A stretch of 42,765 nucleotides of DNA, from assembly GCA_947252755.1 (NCBI GenBank), contig CAMXWV010000014.1:1-42765 (forward strand). The letters run 5' to 3'. This document shows, piece after piece, positions 31,030 through 39,225 of the stretch. The number at the start of each line of letters is the position of its first letter. The stretch's first letter is position 1. The notes beneath the pieces are model-generated. The model did no database searches, was not told the DNA's origin, and saw nothing but the letters and a program-made list of their open reading frames with translations. The position numbers and the translations under genes were made by a program. The DNA comes from an uncultured Dermabacter sp. GTDB lineage: Bacteria > Actinomycetota > Actinomycetes > Actinomycetales > Dermabacteraceae.

Positions 31030-33584
31030 CGGGTCTCCTCCAGGTCCGCGTGCTTCTCATGGGGAGCGCCGGCCGGGTACTCCCACGGCGACTCCGGATC
31101 CGCCGGCACTGTGGCGCTCACAATTGTGCCGTCCGCGCGGACGTCTCCCACGCTCGGCGGAGCTTCCAGGGTACCGGGCTTCAGCACCGGGCCCTGGTCC
31201 TTCAACTGGATTGAGACACCGCCCTCAGTGATGGTGACCTTCTCACCGCGGACCTCCACTTCAAGCTCGTCACCCTCGTGCAGGGTGAAGGTGATCTGGT
31301 CCTTGGTGATCCGCACCAGGAAGCGGGATCCCCGAACGGTCAGTGGGAACTCCAGGGATGGCCATGCCTCGGGAAGGCGTGGATCAAAGGTCAGTTCGCC
31401 GGCTTCGAAGCGCATCCCGCCGAAGCCGTGCACGAGCGCGTTCCACACACCGCCCGCGGAGGCGATATGCACACCATCGCGGGTATTGGAGTGCAGGTCC
31501 GCCAGGTCCACGAACAGACCCGCCATGAAGTACTGCATCGCCAGGTCCTGATGGCCCACTTCCGCGGCGATGATGGACTGCACCACGGAGCTGAGCGTGG
31601 AATCACCGGTGGTGATCCGGTCGTAGTACTCGAAGTCGGCGCGTTTCTGCTCCAGGGTGAACTCGCTGCCGCGCAGGAACAGCGCCAGCACCACATCAGC
31701 CTGCTTGATCACCTGGAAGCGATAGATCACCAGCGGATGGAAGTTCAGCAGCAGGGGGAACTTGTCCTCCGGAGTGGCCTGGAGATCCCACACCTCCCGT
31801 TCCAGGAACATGTCATCCTGCGGGTGGATCCCGAAGGTGTCATCCCACCCGATGTACATGCCCTCTGAACAGTGCAGCCACTCGGAGATCTCCAGCTCGT
31901 CCAGATTCAGCCGTTCGGCAAGCTCCCGGTATGCCGCCGGATCGGATTCGCGCAGTTCGGTCACGGCCTGGGCGGCACGCGCCAGATTGTGCTTGGCCAT
32001 GATGTTTGTGAACAGGTTGTTGTTCACCACGGTTGTGTATTCATCCGGTCCGGTAACGCCGTGGATGTAGAAGCGGGCCTCCCCATTGGAGCGCCAGAAC
32101 CCGAGGTCCGCCCACATGCGCGCGGTCTCTACCAGCACCTCGGTGCCCTGGGATTCCATGAATTGCTGGTCGCCGCTGATGTCCGTGTACGTTGAGAACG
32201 CCCACGCGATATCCGCATCGATGTGGTACTGAGCCGTGCCGGCTGCGTAGTAGGCGCTCGCCTCATCACCGGAGATAGTCCGCCATGGGAACAGGGCGCC
32301 GCGCTGGTTGAGCACGGTGGCGCGCTCGCGGGCTGCGTCGAGCAGGTTGTACCGGAATCGCAGGGCGTTGCGTGCCCACTCCGGGGAGGTGAACGCCAGG
32401 AACGGCACCACGTAGATGTCCGTGTCCCAGAAGTAGTGGCCCTCGTAGCCGGAGCCGGTGACGCCCTTGGCGGGGATGCCCCGCTGGTCTGCGCGGGCGG
32501 AGGCTTGAGCGAGCTGGTAGATACACCAGCGGATCGCCTGCTGAATATGGTCCTGGCCTTCAACCCGCACATCGGAGCGCTCCCAGAAGTCCGCCAGGAA
32601 GTCCTTCTGCCACCCGTGGTAGGCGCTGAAGCCATGGTTCCTCACCCGGTCCAGGGTGCGGCCGCCGCGGTCGGCGAGCTCCCGGCCGGAGGCCACAGAG
32701 CCGTAGTGGTACGCCACAGCCTTCTCCACCGTGAGCGACGCGCCCTGTTTGAGCTCTGCGCGGACGATGTGCTTGCCAAGGTCATCGCTGACCTCAGAGA
32801 AGCGCTCCACCTCCACATCGCTGATCACCGAGTGGTCGCACGCCACGCACACCCCGATGCCGGAGTGGGCGGTGCGATGTGCCAGGATCATGCGCTCATC
32901 GTCATGCCAGGTGAGCTCGGGCTCCAGGACTCGGCCGGCGAATTTCGCGGAGCGCCGCGGATCGTTCACATCGTCGGCGGGTGCCTGGTCCTGTCGCATG
33001 TCCTCGCGGTTCAGCACCTGGCTGGAGATGACGATCGGAGCATCCCCCTCCACCATCTCCACGGTGTAGCGCATCAGGCACAGATGCCGGTCCGTGAAGG
33101 ACACCATCCGGCTGGAGGTGACCCGCACCTTCTTGCCGCTGGGGGTGCGCCACAGGAGGCTCCGGCAGAGCACGCCTTCCCGGAAGTCCAGACAGCGCTC
33201 GAACTCCAGCAGGTCCGCTTTGGACAGCACCAGCGACTCATCATCCACATACAGCTTGATCAGCGTGGCATCCGGCACGGTCACGATGGTCTGACCGGTG
33301 GTGGCGAAGCCGTAGGCGCTCTCTGCGTGGCGGATGTCCCATGTTTCGTGGAAGCCGTTGAGGAATGTTCCCGGTTCCTCCACCGGTCGGCCCTCCTCAT
33401 GACACGCGCGGATGCCGAGGTAGCCGTTGGCGGTGGCGAAATTCGTTTCGGTGATGCCCACATCGGTGCCGGGACGGCTCTGGATGAGCTTCCACGGATC
33501 CACCGGGTGAATGGTGCGATCCACCGGATCATTGTCACTGCCCATCATGGCGCCGTTGAGCAGATGCTGATGCGCCAGGCTCAT
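31026..33584 (-). CDS. GH65 disaccharide phosphorylase (trehalose/kojibiose/maltose phosphorylase-like)
   Basis: The 852-residue protein has an N-terminal beta-sandwich (about 25-290), a linker helix region, an (alpha/alpha)6 barrel (about 340-720) and a C-terminal beta domain. E515 in HGVTGPDEYTTVV is the general acid. GHYFWDTDIYV (382-392), FPWRTISGDE (432-441) and IKQADVVLALF are family hallmarks. GH65 enzymes phosphorolyse alpha-glucosidic disaccharides with inversion, giving beta-glucose 1-phosphate. The adjacent upstream HAD phosphomutase fits this. The exact disaccharide cannot be told; the Rv3400-Rv3401 pair of Mycobacterium has the same two genes. The ATG overlaps the HAD stop by 4 nt. 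Confidence 0.92.
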   Translation of the reverse strand: MSLAHQHLLNGAMMGSDNDPVDRTIHPVDPWKLIQSRPGTDVGITETNFATANGYLGIRACHEEGRPVEEPGTFLNGFHETWDIRHAESAYGFATTGQTIVTVPDATLIKLYVDDESLVLSKADLLEFERCLDFREGVLCRSLLWRTPSGKKVRVTSSRMVSFTDRHLCLMRYTVEMVEGDAPIVISSQVLNREDMRQDQAPADDVNDPRRSAKFAGRVLEPELTWHDDERMILAHRTAHSGIGVCVACDHSVISDVEVERFSEVSDDLGKHIVRAELKQGASLTVEKAVAYHYGSVASGRELADRGGRTLDRVRNHGFSAYHGWQKDFLADFWERSDVRVEGQDHIQQAIRWCIYQLAQASARADQRGIPAKGVTGSGYEGHYFWDTDIYVVPFLAFTSPEWARNALRFRYNLLDAARERATVLNQRGALFPWRTISGDEASAYYAAGTAQYHIDADIAWAFSTYTDISGDQQFMESQGTEVLVETARMWADLGFWRSNGEARFYIHGVTGPDEYTTVVNNNLFTNIMAKHNLARAAQAVTELRESDPAAYRELAERLNLDELEISEWLHCSEGMYIGWDDTFGIHPQDDMFLEREVWDLQATPEDKFPLLLNFHPLVIYRFQVIKQADVVLALFLRGSEFTLEQKRADFEYYDRITTGDSTLSSVVQSIIAAEVGHQDLAMQYFMAGLFVDLADLHSNTRDGVHIASAGGVWNALVHGFGGMRFEAGELTFDPRLPEAWPSLEFPLTVRGSRFLVRITKDQITFTLHEGDELEVEVRGEKVTITEGGVSIQLKDQGPVLKPGTLEAPPSVGDVRADGTIVSATVPADPESPWEYPAGAPHEKHADLEETR

Positions 33585-34321
33585 GCAAACACCCCCAGGT
33601 CAGCCACAACGATGGTTGCTCCGGCAGCGTAGAGCGCGTCTGCGCCCACGCCGCGGTCCACACCGATGACTGCGCCGAACGGACCTGCCGCGCCGGCCTT
33701 CACACCGGAGACGGCATCCTCCACCACCACGCACTTCTCAGCCGGCACACCGAGCTGCTCGGCCGCGTAGACGAACGTGTCCGGTGCCGGTTTGCCCGCA
33801 AGGCCCTGCTCAGCAGCCACGGTGCCGTCCACGATCAGTTCGAACCGGTCCAGCAGACCGGCAGCGCGCAGCACCTCGGGGGCATTCCGACTGGAGGAGA
33901 CGATCGCAATCTTCACATCAGAGCGCAGCGCATCCAGCAGGGCCACCGACCCCGGATACGGCTGCACACCCTCGGTGCGGAGGATCTCGAGCACCAGAGC
34001 GTTCTTCCGATTGCCCAGGCCGATCACGGTCTCAGTCTCAGGAGAGTCTCCCTCGCTGCCCCACTCCAGCTCGATGCCGCGCGAACGCAGAAACGCATCC
34101 ACACCTTCGAAGCGGGGCTTGCCGTCCACGAACTCGAAGTAGTCCTGGTCGGTGTAGGGCTCCGTGATGCCTTTGGAGTCCAGGTAGTCGCTGAACATGC
34201 GCTGCCAGGCGCGCATGTGGACCTCAGCGGTGGGCGTGATGACTCCGTCAAGGTCGAAAAGGACGGCGTCGAACGCCGTGATGCTGAATTCGCTGACCGA
34301 AATGCTGTGTGTTGTGCTCAC
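33581..34321 (-). CDS. HAD-superfamily beta-phosphoglucomutase-like enzyme
   Basis: The 246-residue protein has motif I DLDGVITPT (D23 nucleophile, D25 acid/base), a helical cap with EFVDGKPRFEGVDAFLRSRGI, motif II VSSSRNAPEVL and motif III/IV KPAPDTF...VVEDAVSGVKAG. These match beta-phosphoglucomutases that turn beta-glucose 1-phosphate into glucose 6-phosphate. The next gene, overlapping by 4 nt, makes that substrate. I chose the GTG at 34321; TATCGT lies 7 nt upstream with no Shine-Dalgarno, so it may be leaderless and the first gene of a four-gene operon. Confidence 0.9.
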   Translation of the reverse strand: MSTTHSISVSEFSITAFDAVLFDLDGVITPTAEVHMRAWQRMFSDYLDSKGITEPYTDQDYFEFVDGKPRFEGVDAFLRSRGIELEWGSEGDSPETETVIGLGNRKNALVLEILRTEGVQPYPGSVALLDALRSDVKIAIVSSSRNAPEVLRAAGLLDRFELIVDGTVAAEQGLAGKPAPDTFVYAAEQLGVPAEKCVVVEDAVSGVKAGAAGPFGAVIGVDRGVGADALYAAGATIVVADLGVFA

Positions 34322-34408
34322 GCCCCATACGATAGGTGAGCAGGCGCAATGCGCGATAGTTGCCGCCTGCTCCGAGTAACCCCTGCCACGCACGCCTGTG
34401 GAGGCCCC

Positions 34409-35062
34409 GTGCCCGCTTCACCTGTGGACAGCATGGACGCTGTTCTGCGCTCCCTGGTCATCAATGAGGATGCCTCGACTGATTCAGCGGTTGCCCTCAC
34501 CCTGGAGATCCGCTCCTCACTGCCTGCGCCCGCCAGTGACCTGTGGCCGCTGCTCACCACCCAGGAGGGCCTGCTGCGCTGGTACGGCCCGGTGACGGGA
34601 GAGCTGCGCGAAGGTGGTCGGTTCCGCGCGCCCGGCGGTGTCAGCGGCACCGTCACATCAGTCAGCGCTCCCCATCGCCTTGAGCTCACCTGGGAGTACG
34701 GGGAGCAGGCCGACGCGCTCAGCATCCGCCTGGATCCTGATGACACCGGCCAGTGCAGCCTGCGGCTCGAGCACGAGCTGACGCTGCCACGCGAGGTGTT
34801 TCAGGAGTACGGCCCGGGTTCGATTGCGCTCGGCTGGGAGATCGCACTGCTCGGCTTCCAGCGAGAAGCCGCGCTGCGCTCCGGTGAGCCGTGCGGACTG
34901 CCCGCCCCCACCCCCGCCTGGCTCACCACGGCGGACGGCGTGCAGACAGTGCGCGCCTGGGCGATCCGCTGGGCTGGAGCCGCAGTCGCAGCCGGGGTGG
35001 ACGAAGAGCTCGCGACGCAGCAGGAGGCGCGCACGGTCGCGGCTTACACGGCAGTCGGCTGA
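34409..35062 (+). CDS. SRPBCC (AHSA1/START-like) domain protein
   Basis: The 217-residue protein has a START/AHSA1-type domain (about 20-140) that typically forms a hydrophobic ligand cavity: PASDLWPLLTTQEGLLRWYGPVTGELREGGRFRAPGGVSGTV is the recognisable segment (about residues 42-83), and the C-terminal helix includes GPGSIALGWEIALLGFQRE. Ligand and role are unknown. I chose the GTG at 34409 because GGAGG lies 4 nt upstream; an ATG eight codons later is possible. Its stop abuts the stop of the convergent gene at 35063. Confidence 0.75.
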   Translation: MPASPVDSMDAVLRSLVINEDASTDSAVALTLEIRSSLPAPASDLWPLLTTQEGLLRWYGPVTGELREGGRFRAPGGVSGTVTSVSAPHRLELTWEYGEQADALSIRLDPDDTGQCSLRLEHELTLPREVFQEYGPGSIALGWEIALLGFQREAALRSGEPCGLPAPTPAWLTTADGVQTVRAWAIRWAGAAVAAGVDEELATQQEARTVAAYTAVG

Positions 35063-35776
35063 TCAGACCTCGCTGATCACCACGGTCTCACCCTCGTGTG
35101 CTCTGCTGAGCGCGCAGTGCAGTGCCTGCTGCGCCACCATCGCCGCGGAGATCTCAGCCGACGCGCTCGGCGCGATCACCGCTGGCATCAGCTCCACCTG
35201 GGCTGGTCCAGGCGCCACGATCACCCGCGGGTGCGCGAGCACCGTGAACCGCTGACCGGACAGTCGCACCAGTTCATAGGCCCGTCGCGCAGCCAGCAAA
35301 GCCCGGTGATCGGAATGATCCGCCCGCAGTGTGCTTGCGGCTGTGCGGGCGCGTTCCCGCAGTGTGTGCCGGCGTGCAGGAGCGGACCGGGCTCGCGTGC
35401 CCGACGTGGTGAGCTGGAGCGCATCCAGCGGCATCGTCACGATCAGCCGATCCGTGCCCGCTGCACGCATGGCGTACACCAGTGCTTCAGCAACAAACGG
35501 GTCCTCGGCCCCCGCGTGCGGGGGCTCCGCCACCCGCTCTCCGAGCGCAAGGATCACCGCGTCCGCCCCGGCCACAGTGTTCCCCAGCAGCACTTCATCG
35601 GTCAGGTCACCGTGCGCGGCGTGAACCGAGTCGGAGAACACCGTGGCGCTCTCCGGATTGCTGGTGAGGGTGCGAACCTGGCATCCCTGCAGCGCAGCGG
35701 CGCGCATAGCGGCGTCACCCACCGCGCCGGCGGGATCGATCACGGTGATGGTGGGGGAGTGGGAAGCGGGGGGCAT
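35063..35776 (-). CDS. NAD(P)-binding protein (NmrA/SDR-like)
   Basis: The 237-residue protein has an N-terminal nucleotide-binding fold: ITVIDPAGAVGDAAMRAAAL stands where the GATGxxG loop of NmrA/SDR_a5 proteins lies, followed by HGDLTDEVLL and ADAVILALG. The GATGxxG is degenerate (DPAGAVG), so NAD(P) binding is uncertain. A long Arg-rich helix (about 130-165) is present. I chose the ATG at 35776 with GGAGA about 5 nt upstream and TAGGAT at 35802-35807 as a probable -10. The gene shares no spacer with its convergent neighbour. Confidence 0.65.
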   Translation of the reverse strand: MPPASHSPTITVIDPAGAVGDAAMRAAALQGCQVRTLTSNPESATVFSDSVHAAHGDLTDEVLLGNTVAGADAVILALGERVAEPPHAGAEDPFVAEALVYAMRAAGTDRLIVTMPLDALQLTTSGTRARSAPARRHTLRERARTAASTLRADHSDHRALLAARRAYELVRLSGQRFTVLAHPRVIVAPGPAQVELMPAVIAPSASAEISAAMVAQQALHCALSRAHEGETVVISEV

Positions 35777-35801
35777 GGGGTCTCCGATCGTTGTCTCCTC
35801 T

Positions 35802-35807
35802 ATCCTA
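35802..35807 (-). promoter_or_regulatory. -10-like TAGGAT upstream of the NAD(P)-binding gene
   Basis: TAGGAT on the minus strand lies 25 nt before the ATG at 35776 and would give a short leader holding GGAGA. It is close to the divergent MFS gene starting at 35868. Confidence 0.4.
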
Positions 35808-35867
35808 GAAAACCGCGTCACCAGCGGTGACAGCGGCCGGGATCGTCAGAGATGAGGAGCAGCGCGG

Positions 35868-37244
35868 ATGAGCCAGCGGACCGTCTCTGTTCTTCGCCGA
35901 CTCGCCTTGCCCGTGTACCTGCCGACGATCCTCGGCATCGCTGGATCGAGCGCTTTTCTGCCGGTGCTGCCCGTGATTGCTGTGCGGCTCGGCTTCAGCG
36001 TTCCCGGTGCGGCGGCGCTCGGCATCATCCACGGTGTGTTCGCGTTCCTGGGCCCGATCCCGGTGGCCCGGGCGATCGCGCTCCTCGGTGATCGGCGTCT
36101 GATCACTGTGGCCGGGCTGCTGCAGGCCCTGGCCGGCATCGTGCTCGGGGTCATGCTGACCCGGTCGTTGGATGCCGGAACCCCGAACGCCCGCGACCGG
36201 CTGCTGCTGGTGCTCGGGGTGGTGGTGATCAGTGCCGGAACCGTGATCTGGAACGTGGGCCGGCAGGCGTTTCTGGCGCAGGCCCTGCCGCCGCTGATGC
36301 GCGCCCGAGCCATGACCACCCTGGGCGGGGCGCTGCGAGTGGGGCAGGTGATCGGCCCGCTGCTCGGCGCGATGGTGATCGCAACCGGCCACACCGGGTG
36401 GGTGCTGTTCCTGTATGCGGGGATGTCACTGTTGGCGGCGATACTGGTCGCCGCCAGCATGCGCACGCCCGCGATCAGCGATGATTCCGGGCCGGTGCCG
36501 GGGCAGGCTGCGGCTGCCGGTTCAGAGCAGGCCACCGCACCCGCTTCAGCGCCGACTTCTGAGACCGCTCCCGCTTCAGCGCCGACTCCTGAGCCTGACG
36601 AGCTTGCCCCGCAGCCTGCGGGCGCTGATCGTGCGCACTGGCGCACCCAGCTGCGCATCGCACTCGGTCTGATCCCGTTGATGATCGCCCGGGTGAATCG
36701 GCCGATCGTGGTGCCGCTCCTCGGCCTTGCCGTGGGGCTGGATGAGAGTGCGATCTCGCTGATGTTCGGTGTGGCCGCGGTGCTGGAGATTCTGCTGTTC
36801 ATCCCCGCCGGTGTGATCATGGACCGCTACGGCCGCGCTGCCTGCGCTGTGCCCTGCCTGCTCGGGGTGGGGGCGGGATTCGCGATGCTCGCCCCGCTCG
36901 GCTGGGGTGCTGAACCGTCCCCTGAGCCGGCAGGGTGGGTGTTCCCGTTCATGCTCGCCGCCATGCTCGTCATGGCCGTGGGCAACGGCCTTGGATCCGG
37001 TATTCAGATGACCCTATCGGTGGACCTGGCCAGGCCCGAGCATCGCACCAGAGACCTGGGCCGGTGGAATACGTTTATGGGGGCCGCGCCGCTCGGTGCG
37101 CCGCTGCTGGTCTCAGGCGTCACTCTGATCGCACCGGTGGGTGCGGCAGCGGCTGCGATGACGGTGCTGCTCGTGGCAGGCGCGTGGTCGCTGTCCCGAA
37201 CGCTGCCGGCGCACACCCCTGCGGGAACGCATAGCCGCCGATGA
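35868..37244 (+). CDS. Major facilitator superfamily transporter
   Basis: The 458-residue protein has 12 predicted helices in two halves separated by a long Ala/Pro/Thr/Ser-rich cytoplasmic loop (about 207-250). The second half includes the motif MDRYGRAACAVPC and a GNGLGSGIQMT helix; the first half has AFLGPIPVARAIALLGDRR. Its shape fits drug or sugar efflux proteins. GAGGAG lies about 7 nt before the ATG. Two copies of a 30-bp direct repeat encode part of the loop. Confidence 0.85.
   Translation: MSQRTVSVLRRLALPVYLPTILGIAGSSAFLPVLPVIAVRLGFSVPGAAALGIIHGVFAFLGPIPVARAIALLGDRRLITVAGLLQALAGIVLGVMLTRSLDAGTPNARDRLLLVLGVVVISAGTVIWNVGRQAFLAQALPPLMRARAMTTLGGALRVGQVIGPLLGAMVIATGHTGWVLFLYAGMSLLAAILVAASMRTPAISDDSGPVPGQAAAAGSEQATAPASAPTSETAPASAPTPEPDELAPQPAGADRAHWRTQLRIALGLIPLMIARVNRPIVVPLLGLAVGLDESAISLMFGVAAVLEILLFIPAGVIMDRYGRAACAVPCLLGVGAGFAMLAPLGWGAEPSPEPAGWVFPFMLAAMLVMAVGNGLGSGIQMTLSVDLARPEHRTRDLGRWNTFMGAAPLGAPLLVSGVTLIAPVGAAAAAMTVLLVAGAWSLSRTLPAHTPAGTHSRR
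36534..36593 (+). repeat. Two tandem 30-bp repeats in the MFS central loop
   Basis: 36534-36563 and 36564-36593 are identical at 28 of 30 positions. Each encodes TAPASAPT(S/P)E in frame, so slippage changes loop length without frameshift. Confidence 0.85.
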
Positions 37245-37259
37245 TCAAGGGTGATGTGG

Positions 37260-37330
37260 AGCGGGTGACGGGAATCGAACCCGCACTATCAGTTTGGAAG
37301 ACTGAGGCTCTACCATTGAGCTACACCCGC
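37260..37330 (-). tRNA. tRNA-Gly (anticodon TCC)
   Basis: The 71-nt gene folds into a full cloverleaf: acceptor GCGGGTG/CACCCGC, D-arm GCTC-AATGGTA-GAGC, anticodon arm TCAGT-CTTCCAA-ACTGA with TCC, and T-arm CGGGT-TCGATTC-CCG. The 3' CCA is not encoded. A 7-bp hairpin (37338-37355) lies immediately upstream on its strand. Confidence 0.95.
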
Positions 37331-37508
37331 GGGTGCTTCACCGGGAGACCGGTGAGAACCGGGCCTCGCACAAGGCGCAAGACCGGTAACCGATGATAGC
37401 GCCGGGATGCGTCGGCCGTCAAAGCGGCTCGGACGGGCCGGCGAACGGACGGCGATGGGACTGGTCACACTGACTGACCGGGCGCCGGAGGTTCAGCTGC
37501 TGTGACGA

Positions 37509-37514
37509 TAGACT
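37509..37514 (+). promoter_or_regulatory. -10 TAGACT of tRNA-Pro
   Basis: TAGACT lies 18 nt before the mature 5' end of tRNA-Pro, so a short 5' leader for RNase P is expected. It is the same hexamer as at mtr, ispD, ispF and carD. Confidence 0.45.
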
Positions 37515-37532
37515 CGCTGGCGGTCGCCTTCG

Positions 37533-37609
37533 CGGGATGTAGCTCAGCTTGGTAGAGCGCGCGCTTTGGGAGCGTGAGGTCGCAGGTTCAAATCCTGTCA
37601 TCCCGACCA
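37533..37609 (+). tRNA. tRNA-Pro (anticodon TGG), CCA encoded
   Basis: The gene folds into a cloverleaf with acceptor CGGGATG/CATCCCG, D-arm GCTC-AGCTTGGTA-GAGC, anticodon loop TTTGGGA (TGG) on a CGCGC/GCGTG stem, and T-arm CAGG-TTCAAAT-CCTG. The final CCA is in the DNA (77 nt in all). TAGACT at 37509-37514 is a likely -10. Confidence 0.95.
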
Positions 37610-37664
37610 GTCGGCTGACGAGCGGTGGGACAGCGCTGACAGCGCGTTCAGCTCACAGCTGCTT

Positions 37665-37694
37665 GGCTAGTGCACACCGTGTACTAGCCTTTTT
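37665..37694 (+). terminator. Intrinsic terminator after tRNA-Pro, overlapping a possible tig promoter
   Basis: GGCTAGTGCAC and GTGTACTAGCC form an 11-bp stem with one G-U pair and a 3-nt loop (37665-37689). A run of five T follows. This is the only hairpin in the window with a clear U-tract. The same bases read TTGGCT, 16 nt, TAGCCT, a plausible sigma-70 promoter for the trigger factor gene 46 nt downstream, so both functions should be considered. Confidence 0.65.
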
Positions 37695-37734
37695 CTATTC
37701 ATACGCCCACGATCACAACAGGGAGTCCTGACAC

Positions 37735-39162
37735 GTGAAGACCGAAGTCGAAAAGCTCGATGCCACCCGCGTCAAGCTCACCGTCGAAGTTCCGTTCGAT
37801 GAGCTGAAGCCCGCCATCGACCAGGCAGGCAAGAAGATCGCTCAGGAAGTCCAGATCCCCGGCTTCCGCAAGGGCAAGGTGCCCCCAGCGCTCATCGAGC
37901 AGCGCTTCGGCCGCGAGACCATCATCCAGGAGGCCGTCAATGACGCCCTCCCGGGCTTCTACTCCCAGGCTGCTGCGGAGGCTGAGATCAAGCCGGCCGG
38001 CCGTCCCGAGCTCGAAGTCACCGAGGTGCCTGGCCTGGACGGCAAGCAGGAGGGAGACCTCGTCTTCACCGTTCTGCAGGATGTGCGCCCCGAGATCACC
38101 CTGCCCGATTTCACCTCCTACGAGGTGGAGATTGAGGAGCCCACGATTGATGACGACGCCGTTGAGGTCCGCTTGGACGCGCTGCGCGAGCGCTTCGGCA
38201 CCCTCAGGGGAGTGGACCGCCCGGCCGAGGAGGGGGACTTCGTGTCCATCGACCTCGTGGCAAAGATCGATGACGAGGAGATCGACAATGTAGAGGGCGT
38301 CTCCTACCGCATCGGCGAAGGCAATATGCTCGAGGGCCTGGATGAGGCGCTGACCGGTCTCTCCGCTGAGGAGACCACCACCTTCGCCGCTCCGCTCGCC
38401 GGCGGTGAGCGCGAGGGCGAAGAAGCACAGATCACCGTGACCGCGAAGAGCGTCAAGGTGCGCGAACTGCCGGAGGCTGACGACGAGTTCGCTGAGCTCG
38501 CCTCCGAGTTCGACACCATCGACGAGCTCAAGGCCGACCTCAAGAAGGCAGCCGAGCAGGACGCCGAAGCGAACCGTGTGGGCCTTGCCCGCAACGCCCT
38601 GCTGGAGAAGCTCCTGGAAGAGCTCGAGGTGCCGGTGCCCGAACAGCTCGTCAAGGATGAGATCGCCGCTCACCTCGAGAACGAGGGCAAGCCGGAGGAT
38701 GACCCGCACGGCGAGGAGATCAAGGAGGACACCGAGAAGGCGATCCGTGCACAGTTCGTGCTCGATGCGCTGCTGGAGTCCCGCGAGGTCGAGGTGGGGC
38801 AGGAGGACCTCATGAACTACATGACCTCCCTCTCCGCCCAGTACGGCATGGACCCGAACACCTTCTTCCAGGCCATCGCCCAGTCCGGCCAGATCGAACA
38901 GATCTTCGCCGAAGTGCAGCGCTCCAAGGCGCTGGACGCGGTGCTCGCTGAGATCACGGTCAAGGGCAAGGAATCCGGTGAGACGCTGGACCTTGGCCTC
39001 GATGCGGCCCCCGCCGATGAGGACGACGCGACCGACGCGGACGCGAAGGATGAGGCTGAGGCTGAGAAGAAGCCCGAGGCTGAGAAGTCCGAGAAGAAGG
39101 CTGCGAAGAAGTCCGAGAAGAAGTCTGAGAAGAAGGCTGCGAAGAAGTCCGACAAGGACTGA
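37735..39162 (+). CDS. tig: Trigger factor
   Basis: The 475-residue ribosome-associated chaperone has the ribosome-binding domain (about 1-110) with GFRKGKVPPALIEQRFG, an FKBP-type PPIase domain (about 150-240; EEGDFVSIDL and GEGNMLEGLDEALTGL) and a C-terminal chaperone domain. The last about 50 residues are an acidic then Lys-rich tail of EKK/AAKKSEK repeats, longer than in E. coli (432 residues). The start is GTG at 37735 with GGGAG 9 nt upstream. The clpP1-clpP2-clpX block follows, the usual tig-clp synteny. Confidence 0.95.
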   Translation: MKTEVEKLDATRVKLTVEVPFDELKPAIDQAGKKIAQEVQIPGFRKGKVPPALIEQRFGRETIIQEAVNDALPGFYSQAAAEAEIKPAGRPELEVTEVPGLDGKQEGDLVFTVLQDVRPEITLPDFTSYEVEIEEPTIDDDAVEVRLDALRERFGTLRGVDRPAEEGDFVSIDLVAKIDDEEIDNVEGVSYRIGEGNMLEGLDEALTGLSAEETTTFAAPLAGGEREGEEAQITVTAKSVKVRELPEADDEFAELASEFDTIDELKADLKKAAEQDAEANRVGLARNALLEKLLEELEVPVPEQLVKDEIAAHLENEGKPEDDPHGEEIKEDTEKAIRAQFVLDALLESREVEVGQEDLMNYMTSLSAQYGMDPNTFFQAIAQSGQIEQIFAEVQRSKALDAVLAEITVKGKESGETLDLGLDAAPADEDDATDADAKDEAEAEKKPEAEKSEKKAAKKSEKKSEKKAAKKSDKD

Positions 39163-39183
39163 TCCGCGGCTCGAATCCCAAGG

Positions 39184-39225
39184 GGCGGGGCGAAGAGCAG
39201 ACCTGAGGTCTGCCTCCGCCCCGCC
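39184..39225 (+). terminator. Long GC-rich hairpin after tig
   Basis: The outer 9-bp stem (39184-39192 with 39217-39225) and the inner GCAGACC/GGTCTGC stem are separated by a small internal bulge. It lies 21 bp after the tig stop and should separate tig from clpP1 transcription. Confidence 0.75.

Noticed and set aside
31030..31060. Riboswitch or BirA/BioQ operator ahead of bioY
   Set aside because: bioY overlaps the GH65 gene by 4 nt, and I see neither a palindromic operator nor a structured leader.
37260..37609. Phage or island attachment sites at the two tRNA genes
   Set aside because: No integrase is nearby and no partial tRNA duplicate is visible; the flanking genes are housekeeping.
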